Assembly: GCF_014204935.1 (NCBI RefSeq)
Contig: NZ_JACHMJ010000001.1
Location: 1,860,001-1,924,000, forward strand
Origin: Conyzicola lurida
GTDB lineage: Bacteria > Actinomycetota > Actinomycetes > Actinomycetales > Microbacteriaceae
Direction of reading: 5' to 3'
DNA length: 64,000 nt
In this document: one piece after another, positions 8,468 to 16,427 of the stretch
Layout of the letters: each line of letters begins with the position of its first letter
How positions within the stretch are numbered: the first letter of the stretch is position 1
Translations under genes and position numbers: made by a program
The notes under the pieces: model-generated
The model's database searches: none
What the model was told of the DNA's origin: nothing
The model's input: only the letters and a program-made list of their open reading frames with translations

Positions 8468-11108
8468 GAGCGAACGCGTCCAGCCGCCCGACCGCGGTCA
8501 CCTTCACGACGGCGACGCCCAGCTCGGCCGACTCCTCGAGGTCGACGGTCGCGCTGATGCCCCAGTCGTGGTCGCCCGACGGATCCGCGAAGATCTGCCG
8601 CACGGTCCACTGGGTCGCACCCTCGTCGACGATGAGCATCGCCGAGCTGCGCGCGTCGGCGTCCGTTCCGAGGGCGTCGTGCACGTCCCAGTAGGCGTCC
8701 ATCGCGTCACCCCAGGCGTCCGCGGTGAAGCCGGACGCGGCATCCAGCTCGCCCAGTTCTTCGTACTTGTCGAGCGCGGCCAGCTGCACGCGGCGGAACA
8801 GCTCGTTGCGCACGAGCACCCGGAACGCCCGCGGGTTGCCCAGAATGGACGGGGGCGCCGGCGGGAGCACCGGGGCGGCGCCGGGAGCCGTCGGGTTGAT
8901 CAGCTGCTCCCACTCGTCGACGAGGCTCGAGTCGACCTGCCGCACGAGCTCGCCGAGCCACTCGATCAGGTCGAGCAGTTCCTCGGTCTTCGCCTCGTCG
9001 GGCACGGTCTGCCGCACGGCCCGGTACGCGTCGGAGAGGTACCGCAGCACGAGCCCCTCGCTGCGCGCGAGCTTGTAGTAGCCCACGTAGTCGGCGAACG
9101 TCATGGCGCGCTCGTACATGTCGCGCACGACCGACTTCGGGCTGAGCTCGAAATCGCCGATCCACGGCTGCGTGGCGCTGTACTGCTCGAAGCTGGCGTC
9201 GAGCAGCTCCTCGAGCGGCTTCGGCCAGGTCACCTGTTCGAGCAGTTCCATGCGCTGGTCGTACTCGATGCCCTCGGCTTTCATCGACGCGACGGCCTCG
9301 CCGCGGGCGAGGAACTGCTGCTGCGACAGGATCGGACGCGGGTCGTCGAGCGTCGACTCGAGGATCGAGATCATGTCGAGCGCGTAGCTCGGCGACTCGG
9401 GGTCGAGCAGTTCGAAGACGGCGAGGGCGAACGGCGAGAGCGGCTGGTTGAGAGCGAAGTTCGGCTGCAGGTCGACCGTGAGCCTGATGTCGTAGTGGAT
9501 GTCGGCGGCCTTCGGCTCGTCATCCCAGTCCTCGTATTCGCCGCTGTCGAACCCGTCCACGCCGACGAGCGCCGACGTCAGGGCGGGCGACGTCGCGGCG
9601 GGTTCGACCCGCGCGACCTGAGTGACGACGTCGGCCGTGCGCAGGGTGCGGTAGATCGCGAGAGCCTGCCGCGCCATCGCGAGCTGCTTGTGCCACGGGT
9701 CGTGACTGCCGAAGATGAGGTCGCGCATCTCCTGGAACGCGTCGCCCTCGCGCGCGATCACGTTGAGGATCATCGAGTGGCTCACCTGCATGCTCGAGGT
9801 CAGCACCTCGGGCTCGGCGGAAATCAGCCGGTTGAAGCTCGGCTCGCCCCACGACACGAAGCCGTCGGGCGCCTTCTTGCGCACGATCTTCTTGATCTTC
9901 TTCGGGTCGTCGCCGGCCTTGGCGACGAGCCGGGCGTTCTCGCTCTCGTGCTCGGGCGCCTGTGCGACGACGGTGCCTGCCGTGTCGTAGCCGGCCCGCC
10001 CGGCGCGGCCGGCGATCTGGTGGAACTCGCGGGCGGTCAGCTGGCGGGTGCGGATGCCGTCGTACTTGGTGAGCGCGGTGAACAGCACCGTGCGGATCGG
10101 CACATTGATGCCGACGCCGAGCGTGTCGGTGCCGCAGATGACCCGCATGAGCCCCTGCTGCGCGAGCTGCTCGACGAGCCGCCGATACTTCGGCAGCATG
10201 CCGGCGTGGTGGACGCCGATTCCCGAGCGGATGAGGCGGCTCAGGGTCTGCCCGAACACGGTCGTGAAACGGAAGTCGCCGATCGCCTCGGCGATCTCGT
10301 CGCGCTGCTCCCGGGTGACGACCTTGATGCTCGTCATCGCCTGGGCGCGCTCGAGCGCGGCGAGCTGGGAGAAGTGCACGATGTAGATGGGGGCCTGCCC
10401 GGTGCCGAGCAGGTCTTCGATCGTCTCGTGCACCGGAGTGGTGGCGTAGGAGTAGCTGAGTGGCACGGGGCGCTCGACGCCGGTCACGACCGCGGTCTCG
10501 CGGCCGGTGCGCACGGTGAGGTCGTCGGCGATGCGGCTCACGTCGCCGAGCGTCGCCGACATCAGGATGAACTGCACACGCGGCAGGGTGAGCAGCGGCA
10601 CCTGCCAGGCCCAGCCTCGGTCGGGGTCGGCGTAGAAGTGGAACTCGTCCATCACGACCTGGTCGACGTCGGAGTCCGCTCCCCCGCGCAGCGCCACGTT
10701 GGCGAGGATCTCGGCGGTGCAGCAGATGATCGGGGCGTCGGGGTTCACCGACGAGTCGCCCGTCACCATGCCGACGTTCTCGGCGCCGAAGATGTCGACC
10801 AGCGCGAAGAACTTCTCCGACACGAGCGCCTTGATCGGGGCCGTGTAGTAGCTGCGCTTGCCCTGCGCGAGGGCGGCGAAGTGCGCGCCGATCGCGACGA
10901 GGGACTTGCCGGTGCCGGTGGGCGTGGAGAGGATCAGGTTCGCGCCCGAGACGATCTCGATGAGCGCTTCCTCCTGGGCGGGATACAACCGCAGGCCGCG
11001 CGAGTCGGCCCACTCGGAGAAGTTCTCGAACGCGGCATCCGCGTCGTACGGGCTGGGTGCGCGCTCGAGGAGCGTCGCGGGGGCGGTGGTGGCGACATCC
11101 TCAGGCAT
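8454..11108 (-). CDS. Ski2-like DEAD/DEAH RNA helicase with DUF3516-type C-terminus
   Basis: This 884-residue superfamily 2 helicase probably unwinds RNA with ATP. Motif I is STPTGTGKS near residue 60, motif II is DEFH near residue 150, motif III is SATLG, and motif VI is QIAGRAGRAGYD near residue 355. The C-terminal half is long and helical, as in the actinobacterial helicases annotated DUF3516. The ATG at 11108 (MPEDVATTAP) is chosen because the 48 upstream codons read like noncoding sequence. The final residues PVVE and the stop come from a palindromic repeat arm, which may have changed the original C-terminus. Confidence 0.9.
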   Translation of the reverse strand: MPEDVATTAPATLLERAPSPYDADAAFENFSEWADSRGLRLYPAQEEALIEIVSGANLILSTPTGTGKSLVAIGAHFAALAQGKRSYYTAPIKALVSEKFFALVDIFGAENVGMVTGDSSVNPDAPIICCTAEILANVALRGGADSDVDQVVMDEFHFYADPDRGWAWQVPLLTLPRVQFILMSATLGDVSRIADDLTVRTGRETAVVTGVERPVPLSYSYATTPVHETIEDLLGTGQAPIYIVHFSQLAALERAQAMTSIKVVTREQRDEIAEAIGDFRFTTVFGQTLSRLIRSGIGVHHAGMLPKYRRLVEQLAQQGLMRVICGTDTLGVGINVPIRTVLFTALTKYDGIRTRQLTAREFHQIAGRAGRAGYDTAGTVVAQAPEHESENARLVAKAGDDPKKIKKIVRKKAPDGFVSWGEPSFNRLISAEPEVLTSSMQVSHSMILNVIAREGDAFQEMRDLIFGSHDPWHKQLAMARQALAIYRTLRTADVVTQVARVEPAATSPALTSALVGVDGFDSGEYEDWDDEPKAADIHYDIRLTVDLQPNFALNQPLSPFALAVFELLDPESPSYALDMISILESTLDDPRPILSQQQFLARGEAVASMKAEGIEYDQRMELLEQVTWPKPLEELLDASFEQYSATQPWIGDFELSPKSVVRDMYERAMTFADYVGYYKLARSEGLVLRYLSDAYRAVRQTVPDEAKTEELLDLIEWLGELVRQVDSSLVDEWEQLINPTAPGAAPVLPPAPPSILGNPRAFRVLVRNELFRRVQLAALDKYEELGELDAASGFTADAWGDAMDAYWDVHDALGTDADARSSAMLIVDEGATQWTVRQIFADPSGDHDWGISATVDLEESAELGVAVVKVTAVGRLDAFAPVVE

Positions 11109-11233
11109 GATGCTTCGATCATCCCCTACTCCGAGGCGCGCGGCTGCGCGGTTGTCCACAGATGTGCGCTCCCGAGCCGTCGAGACCGGCGAAACGCCTA
11201 GCGTTGCCGGCTCATCGATTCGACAATGGAGGC

Positions 11234-11611
11234 ATGGGATTGACCGAGCCACAGATCTGGGTGCTGATAGCGGTCTTCAGCACGGTCACGGTCGGGCTCG
11301 TCACGATCGTGTCGACGACGTTCACGCGTTCGCTCGAGCGCGGTTTCGATGCCATGGGGTCGCGCATCGATGCGACGGTCGAGCGGATCGACGCCATGGG
11401 CGAGCGGATCGACGCCATGGGCGAGCGGATCGACGGTCTCCGCGTCGAGATGAACGTGCGGTTCGAGGGGCTGGAGCGGCGCATGGACGGGTTCGAGCGG
11501 GAACTCGGGAAAATCGACCGACGGCTCGAGAAGACGGAGGCAAAGATCGATTCGCTCGACCGCGACGTCCAGGCGCTCACCCGCAAGGTCTTCGGCACCG
11601 ATCCGCTCTGA
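11234..11611 (+). CDS. Small membrane-anchored coiled-coil protein
   Basis: This 125-residue protein has one N-terminal membrane segment (residues 7-30) and then a long heptad-patterned coiled coil. The coiled coil includes a three-fold RID-containing 7-residue repeat (RIDATVE, RIDAMGE, RIDAMGE) around residues 44-66. It resembles the many DUF1640/hemolysin-XhlA-like or phage-tail-associated coiled-coil proteins in shape, but I cannot assign a function. GGAGG at 11228-11232 is only one base from ATG 11234 and eight from TTG 11240, so the true start may be the TTG, giving 123 residues. It stands alone between the helicase and the SDR gene. Confidence 0.7.
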   Translation: MGLTEPQIWVLIAVFSTVTVGLVTIVSTTFTRSLERGFDAMGSRIDATVERIDAMGERIDAMGERIDGLRVEMNVRFEGLERRMDGFERELGKIDRRLEKTEAKIDSLDRDVQALTRKVFGTDPL

Positions 11612-11642
11612 TCGGACGGCACGTTCGCCGCGTCGTTTAGAA

Positions 11643-13133
11643 TTGCGTGTGCCTTCCGAGTCTGATTTCCCCGCCTCCGATCCCGCGACGCCGGCGATCG
11701 ACCCCGCCGACCTCGCCGTCACCCTCCGGGTGCTGGAGAGCATGGCGGCGATCGACGAGGAACACCCCGACTTCGTCACGGTGCGCCGGGCGACCGCGAA
11801 GATGTTCAAGTCGGTCAAGAAGGAGCGCCGCCTCGAGAAGCGCGCCACCGTCGCCGACGCCGACCGCGCCGTGGTCGCGGCGACCGCGACCGGTGCCCCC
11901 GATCGCATCGACGACGAGACCCGCGGCGTGCCGATCTCGACCAGCACCACCGCGCCCACCGCCGGAACCCTGATCAAGCCGCGCAACTGCTACATCTGCA
12001 AGCAGTCGTACACGCAGGTCGACGCGTTCTACCACCAGCTCTGCCCCGACTGCGCGGCGATGAGCCACGCCAAGCGCGACGCCAGCACCGACCTCACCGG
12101 CAAGCGCGCGCTGCTCACCGGCGGCCGCGCCAAGATCGGTATGTACATCGCCCTGCGGCTGCTGCGCGACGGCGCGCACACCACGATCACGACCCGGTTC
12201 CCACGCGACGCCGTGCGTCGCTTCACCTCGCTGCCGGACTCGTCGGAGTGGATCCACCGGCTCCGCGTCGTCGGCATCGACCTGCGCGACCCCGCCCAGG
12301 TGATCGGTTTGGCCGATTCTGTCGCGGAGCAGGGTCCCCTCGACATCCTGATCAACAACGCCACGCAGACGGTTCGCCGGTCGCCCGGCGCCTACCAGCC
12401 GCTCGTCGACGGGGAGCTCGCGCCGCTGCCCGACGGTCCGCTGCCCGAGCTGGTGACGTTCGGCCACACGAACGACCCGCACCCGCAGGCGCTCGCCCAG
12501 TCGGTGTCGGCGCACCCGATCCTCGCCGCCGCGGCGGCCAAGGCCGAGCAGCTCACCGAGCAGGCGATGAGCGCGGGTTCGTCGTCCCTCGAGCGCCTCG
12601 CCGCCGGCACCGCGATCGACGCGGGCGGCCTGCTGCCCGACCTGCACGACGCCAACTCGTGGACGCAGCACGTCGACGAGGTCGACCCGCTCGAGATGCT
12701 CGAGGTGCAGCTGGCCAACACGACGGCGCCGTTCATCCTCATCTCGAAGCTGCGCCCGTCGATGGCGTCCTCCCCCGCGCGTCGCAAGTACATCGTCAAC
12801 GTCTCGGCGATGGAGGGCGTGTTCGGACGCGGCTACAAGGGCCCCGGCCATCCGCACACCAACATGGCGAAGGCCGCCGTCAACATGCTCACGCGCACGA
12901 GTTCGCGTGAGATGCTCGAGACCGACGGCATCCTGATGACCAGCGTCGACACCGGCTGGATCACCGACGAGCGACCGCACCCCACCAAGGTGCGCTTGGC
13001 CGAGGAGGGCTTCCACGCGCCGCTCGACCTGGTCGACGGCGCCGCCCGGGTGTACGACCCGGTGGTGCGCGGCGAGGCCGGCGAAGACCTGTTCGGGGTC
13101 TTCCTCAAGGACTACAAGCCGAGCTCGTGGTGA
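11643..13133 (+). CDS. SDR-fold oxidoreductase with N-terminal zinc ribbon
   Basis: This 496-residue protein combines an N-terminal helical region, a four-Cys zinc-ribbon-like element (CYICKQ ... CPDC, residues 118-139) and an SDR Rossmann domain. The nucleotide motif is TGGRAKIG near residue 158, where Lys replaces the usual Gly; NNATQT and a Ser in VNVSAMEG follow. At the active-site Lys (NMAKAAVNML) the residue four before it is Thr, not the catalytic Tyr; a Tyr in GRGYKG lies further upstream. It may be a diverged reductase or a non-catalytic NAD(P)-binding protein. The start is TTG 11643 or GTG 11649. The next gene overlaps its stop, so the two are co-transcribed. Confidence 0.82.
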   Translation: MRVPSESDFPASDPATPAIDPADLAVTLRVLESMAAIDEEHPDFVTVRRATAKMFKSVKKERRLEKRATVADADRAVVAATATGAPDRIDDETRGVPISTSTTAPTAGTLIKPRNCYICKQSYTQVDAFYHQLCPDCAAMSHAKRDASTDLTGKRALLTGGRAKIGMYIALRLLRDGAHTTITTRFPRDAVRRFTSLPDSSEWIHRLRVVGIDLRDPAQVIGLADSVAEQGPLDILINNATQTVRRSPGAYQPLVDGELAPLPDGPLPELVTFGHTNDPHPQALAQSVSAHPILAAAAAKAEQLTEQAMSAGSSSLERLAAGTAIDAGGLLPDLHDANSWTQHVDEVDPLEMLEVQLANTTAPFILISKLRPSMASSPARRKYIVNVSAMEGVFGRGYKGPGHPHTNMAKAAVNMLTRTSSREMLETDGILMTSVDTGWITDERPHPTKVRLAEEGFHAPLDLVDGAARVYDPVVRGEAGEDLFGVFLKDYKPSSW

Positions 13134-13360
13134 ACCCGGTCGAGTTCCTGAAGGCGGCGGGCGACGGCACGCGCGTCGTCATCCGCTACGCGCTGCACGA
13201 CGATCCAGCGGGGTCGGCGACGGACGCGCTCGGCTACCTCTCCGGCACCGACGAGACGCACTGCGTGATCGCGACCGTGCGCGGGCTGACGACGATCGCC
13301 TTCGCCGACGTGATCGCCGCCAAGGAGGTCCCGCCGCCGCCCGCACCGCGGCCGCGCTGA
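13130..13360 (+). CDS. Small SH3-like domain protein (Rv0428c N-terminal-like)
   Basis: This 76-residue product starts at GTG 13130, overlapping the SDR stop by GTGA, or one codon earlier at 13127. The sequence GTRVVIRYALHDD...GYLSGTDETHCVIAT...ADVIAAKEVPP looks like the SH3-like barrel found at the N-terminus of some mycobacterial acetyltransferases such as Rv0428c, here without the acetyltransferase. The Pro-rich tail ends the protein. Function is unknown; the translational coupling suggests it works with, or is dosed with, the zinc-ribbon SDR protein. Confidence 0.68.
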   Translation: MNPVEFLKAAGDGTRVVIRYALHDDPAGSATDALGYLSGTDETHCVIATVRGLTTIAFADVIAAKEVPPPPAPRPR

Positions 13361-13465
13361 CGCGCGCCGCCGGTCCGACACCGCCCGACCGGGTCTCCGG
13401 AATACCGGACGCCGTGCCGGAGTTCTAAACTCCATACATCTGCATTGATTAGTCAGGAGACCACC

Positions 13466-14497
13466 ATGGCCGACATCGAACTCGGACTCGACACATTCGG
13501 AGACGTCACCCACGACGCCGCGGGGGTCCCGCTGCCGCACGCGCAGGTGCTGCGCAACCTCGTCGAGCAGGGTGTGCTCGCCGACCAGGTCGGTATCGAC
13601 TTCATCGGCATCGGCGAACACCACCGCGAGGACTTCGCCGTCTCCGCCCCCGAGGTCGTGCTCGCCGCGATCGCCGCCCGCACCGAGCGCATCCGCCTCG
13701 GCTCCGCGGTGACGGTCCTGAGCTCCGACGACCCGATCCGGGTCTTCCAGCGCTTCGCCACCCTCGACGGCATCTCCGACGGCCGCGCGGAGGTCATCCT
13801 CGGCCGCGGCTCGTTCACCGAGTCCTTCCCGCTGTTCGGCTTCGACCTCTCCCAGTACGAAGAGCTCTTCGACGAGAAGCTCGACCTGTTCGCCCACGTG
13901 CGCGAGCAGGAACCGGTCACCTGGGCCGGCAGCACCCGCCCGGCCCTGAACAACCAGTCCGTCTTCCCGCCCGTCGAGCACGGCAAGCTGAAGACGTGGG
14001 TCGGCGTCGGCGGCAGCCCCGAGTCCGTCATCCGCGCCGCACGCTACGGCCTGCCGCTCATGCTCGCGATCATCGGCGGCGAACCGCTGCGCTTCGCCCC
14101 GCTCGTCGACCTGTACCACCGTGCGCTCGAGCAGCTCGAACAGCCCACCCAGCCGATCGGCGAGCACTCCCCCGGCCACGTCGCCGAGACCGACGAGCAG
14201 GCCCGTGAGGAACTCTGGCCGCACTACCAGGCTCTGATGGCGCGCATCGGCGCCGAACGTGGCTGGCCGCCCATGTCGCGCGCACAGTTCGACGCCGCCG
14301 CGAGCCCCGAGGGCGCGCTGTTCGTCGGCTCGCCCGAGACAGTCGCCACCAAGATCGCCTACGCCGCGAAGGGCCTCGGTCTCTCGCGCTTCGATCTGAA
14401 GTACGGCAACGGCGGACTCAGCCACGACAAGCTGATGAAGAGCATCGAGCTGTACGGCACGCAGGTCATCCCGCGGGTGCGCGAGCTGCTCGCGTAA
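13466..14497 (+). CDS. LLM-class flavin-dependent oxidoreductase
   Basis: This 343-residue protein is a bacterial-luciferase-like flavin oxidoreductase. Typical elements are GIDFIGIGEHHREDF near residue 48, RIRLGSAVTVLSSDDP near residue 82, LDGISDGRAEVILGRG near residue 103, and the C-terminal FVGSPETVATKI. It is a single gene with a clean ribosome-binding site (GGAGA, 6-9 bases before ATG 13466). The GEHH subgroup is common in actinobacteria and mostly uncharacterised, so the substrate is unknown. It differs clearly from the RutA-like and NtaA-like LLM enzymes found later in this window. Confidence 0.9.
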   Translation: MADIELGLDTFGDVTHDAAGVPLPHAQVLRNLVEQGVLADQVGIDFIGIGEHHREDFAVSAPEVVLAAIAARTERIRLGSAVTVLSSDDPIRVFQRFATLDGISDGRAEVILGRGSFTESFPLFGFDLSQYEELFDEKLDLFAHVREQEPVTWAGSTRPALNNQSVFPPVEHGKLKTWVGVGGSPESVIRAARYGLPLMLAIIGGEPLRFAPLVDLYHRALEQLEQPTQPIGEHSPGHVAETDEQAREELWPHYQALMARIGAERGWPPMSRAQFDAAASPEGALFVGSPETVATKIAYAAKGLGLSRFDLKYGNGGLSHDKLMKSIELYGTQVIPRVRELLA

Positions 14498-14527
14498 CCG
14501 GCGACACCGGCCCATCCCTTCGGGGTG

Positions 14528-14566
14528 ATGGCCCCACACGGCAGCCCGAGCACCCTGTGGGGTCAT
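14528..14566 (+). promoter_or_regulatory. Hairpin overlapping the translation start of the AI-2E transporter
   Basis: CCCCACA (14532-14538) pairs with TGTGGGG (14556-14562), and the stem can extend with ATG/CAT after a mismatch. The G-rich 3' arm is the only Shine-Dalgarno-like sequence before ATG 14565, so the stem would hide it. It could instead act as a weak terminator of the preceding gene. Confidence 0.35.
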
Positions 14567-15734
14567 GGGCCTATGGAGACGGAGACAGAACCGGCGGCCG
14601 GCCCCGGCCCCGGTGCCGACGCCCGCACCGGCGATGCCCCGCGGCACTGCCATCCTGCTCGGTCTCGCCGGCGCCGCGGTCGTCGCCGCCGGCATCGCGA
14701 GCGTGCGGTCGATCGCCGCGCCGGTCGTGCTCTCGCTGGTACTGACGATCTGCGCCTACCCGGTGCGGCGGGCCCTCGAGCAGCGCGGTGTGCCACGCGG
14801 GCTCGCCACCGGAGTCGTCGTCACCGTGGTGTTCGGCGCCCTCGCCGCCTTCGTCTCCGCGCTGGTGATCGCACTCGCCCAGTTCGCCACGCTGCTGCCC
14901 GAGTTCTCCGAGCAGATCGCCGCGCTCGGCGAGACGATCGGCGCCTGGCTGACGTCGATCGGGATCGGCCCGGGGCAGGTGCGCGCGATCATCGAGGGAT
15001 TCGACCCGGCACGCCTGGTCGACGTGGTCGCCGGGCTTTTCGGCGGCGTCACGAGCCTCACCGCGAGCCTGGTCGTGGTGCTCACGACGCTCATCCTCAT
15101 GGCGGTCGACGCCAGCTACCTGCGCGCCATCTTCGCCGAGCTACGCCCGCAGCGCCCGCGCGTCGTCACCTCGCTCGAGAGTCTGGCCAGCGGCATCCGT
15201 CGATACATGGTGGCGACCACGGTCCTCGGGATCGCCCAGGGCGGACTGAACGCGATCGCCCTCGCCCTGCTGGGCGTGCCGGGGGCGCTGCTGTGGGGGC
15301 TGCTCGCGTTCCTCTGCAGCTTCATCCCGAACGTGGGCTACTTCATCGCGATCATCCCGCCGGTGGTGTTCGGTTTCCTCGTCGGCGGCTGGCAGGTCGG
15401 AGTGCCGGTGATCGTCGTCTACGCGGTCATCAACGCGGTCGTGCAGACCGGCATCCAGCCGCGCGTCGTCGGCAACGCCGTGGCGCTCAGCCAGACGATC
15501 ACCTTCGTCTCCGTGCTGTTCTGGGCGCTCATCCTCGGGCCGATCGGCGCGGTCCTCGCGATCCCGCTCACCCTAATGGTGCGCTTCCTGCTCATCGACA
15601 CCGACCCGACCGCCGGGTGGTGGCGGCCGGTCATCGGCGACCTGACCCGCACGAAGGTGCTGATGAGCCAGCTCGACGCCGAGCGCAAGGCCGAGCGACG
15701 CGCGAAGAAGAGCCGCTCAGCCGACGAGCGCTGA
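14565..15734 (+). CDS. AI-2E transporter family (PerM-like) permease
   Basis: This 389-residue membrane protein has the AI-2E/PerM family layout: a Pro/Ala-rich cytoplasmic N-terminus (residues 1-25), about eight membrane spans and a charged C-terminus (AERKAERRAKKS). Conserved stretches include FIPNVGYFIAIIPPVV near residue 264 and PRVVGNAVALSQTITFVSVLFWALILGPIGAVLAIP-like sequence near residue 310. Members transport diverse solutes or sodium/protons; the AI-2 name reflects one E. coli member. An alternative start is Met24 (MPRGTAIL). It converges on and overlaps the next gene by 18 bases. Confidence 0.88.
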   Translation: MGLWRRRQNRRPAPAPVPTPAPAMPRGTAILLGLAGAAVVAAGIASVRSIAAPVVLSLVLTICAYPVRRALEQRGVPRGLATGVVVTVVFGALAAFVSALVIALAQFATLLPEFSEQIAALGETIGAWLTSIGIGPGQVRAIIEGFDPARLVDVVAGLFGGVTSLTASLVVVLTTLILMAVDASYLRAIFAELRPQRPRVVTSLESLASGIRRYMVATTVLGIAQGGLNAIALALLGVPGALLWGLLAFLCSFIPNVGYFIAIIPPVVFGFLVGGWQVGVPVIVVYAVINAVVQTGIQPRVVGNAVALSQTITFVSVLFWALILGPIGAVLAIPLTLMVRFLLIDTDPTAGWWRPVIGDLTRTKVLMSQLDAERKAERRAKKSRSADER

Positions 15735-16427
15735 CAGCGCCTTCTGCAGCTGCATCGCGCCGATCAGCACGAGCAGCGCCGCGTTGAGCACGTTGGTGTG
15801 GCCGGCGATCCAGGTGCGGATGCGCTCCAAGAACGGATCCGCCTTCGCGCCGGCGACGAGCGTGTAGACCACCGGGATCGCGATCGGCGCGACGCCGACC
15901 ACGGCGAAGACCACGAGCAGCCAGCCGCCGCCCACGTCGGCGATCCGCACGTCCAGCGCGGCGAGCACGGCACACGAGAGGTCCACCGGGTTGAGGATGA
16001 AGATGCCGAGACCCAGCAGCCCGCAGCGCACCGGGGTGAACTCGTCGACCGCCCGCAGCCAGCCGGGCAGCTGCGGGGCCGCAGCAACCACGTCGGAGAC
16101 GCTCGCCGCGGCGGCCATTTTCCGCACCCGGTCACGGCCCCTCCGGTAGACGAAGACCGCGCTGACCAACAGCACGAGCGCCAGCAGCAACCGCACCAGC
16201 GCCACCCAGAGCGGCGGCGTCGCCCGCTCGTGCAGCTCGAGCGACCCGAACACGAGGTAGCTCACGGCGAGTGCCGCGGAGATCGCGACGATCCACCCGA
16301 TGAGGAACGCGACACCGTTCGCCCGGGCCCGACGCGACACCAGCACGGCCACGAGCGCCATGATCGCCAGCGGGCTCATCACGATGCCCAGTGCCAGCGG
16401 CACCAGAGAGACGATCAACTCACCCAT
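15717..16427 (-). CDS. GAP/SfLAP family membrane protein (sulfolipid-addressing-protein-like), copy B
   Basis: This 236-residue protein has about six membrane spans and the LysE-like pattern of the GAP/SfLAP family (relatives of mycobacterial Sap, which is involved in surface glycolipid export). Family-typical segments are LVPLALGIVMSPLAIMAL at the N-terminus and FTPVRCGLLGLGIFILNPVDL in the middle. ATG 16427 has a strong GGGAGGG ribosome-binding sequence. It is the last gene of a three-gene minus-strand operon GAP-SulP-GAP and overlaps the SulP gene by 8 bases. The cargo is unknown. Confidence 0.8.
   Translation of the reverse strand: MGELIVSLVPLALGIVMSPLAIMALVAVLVSRRARANGVAFLIGWIVAISAALAVSYLVFGSLELHERATPPLWVALVRLLLALVLLVSAVFVYRRGRDRVRKMAAAASVSDVVAAAPQLPGWLRAVDEFTPVRCGLLGLGIFILNPVDLSCAVLAALDVRIADVGGGWLLVVFAVVGVAPIAIPVVYTLVAGAKADPFLERIRTWIAGHTNVLNAALLVLIGAMQLQKALSALVG

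Noticed and set aside
8568-11201. Very long plus-strand frame opposite the helicase gene
   Set aside because: It is a shadow frame caused by GC bias; it is Arg/Gly/Val/Asp-rich without motifs, while the minus strand encodes a full helicase.
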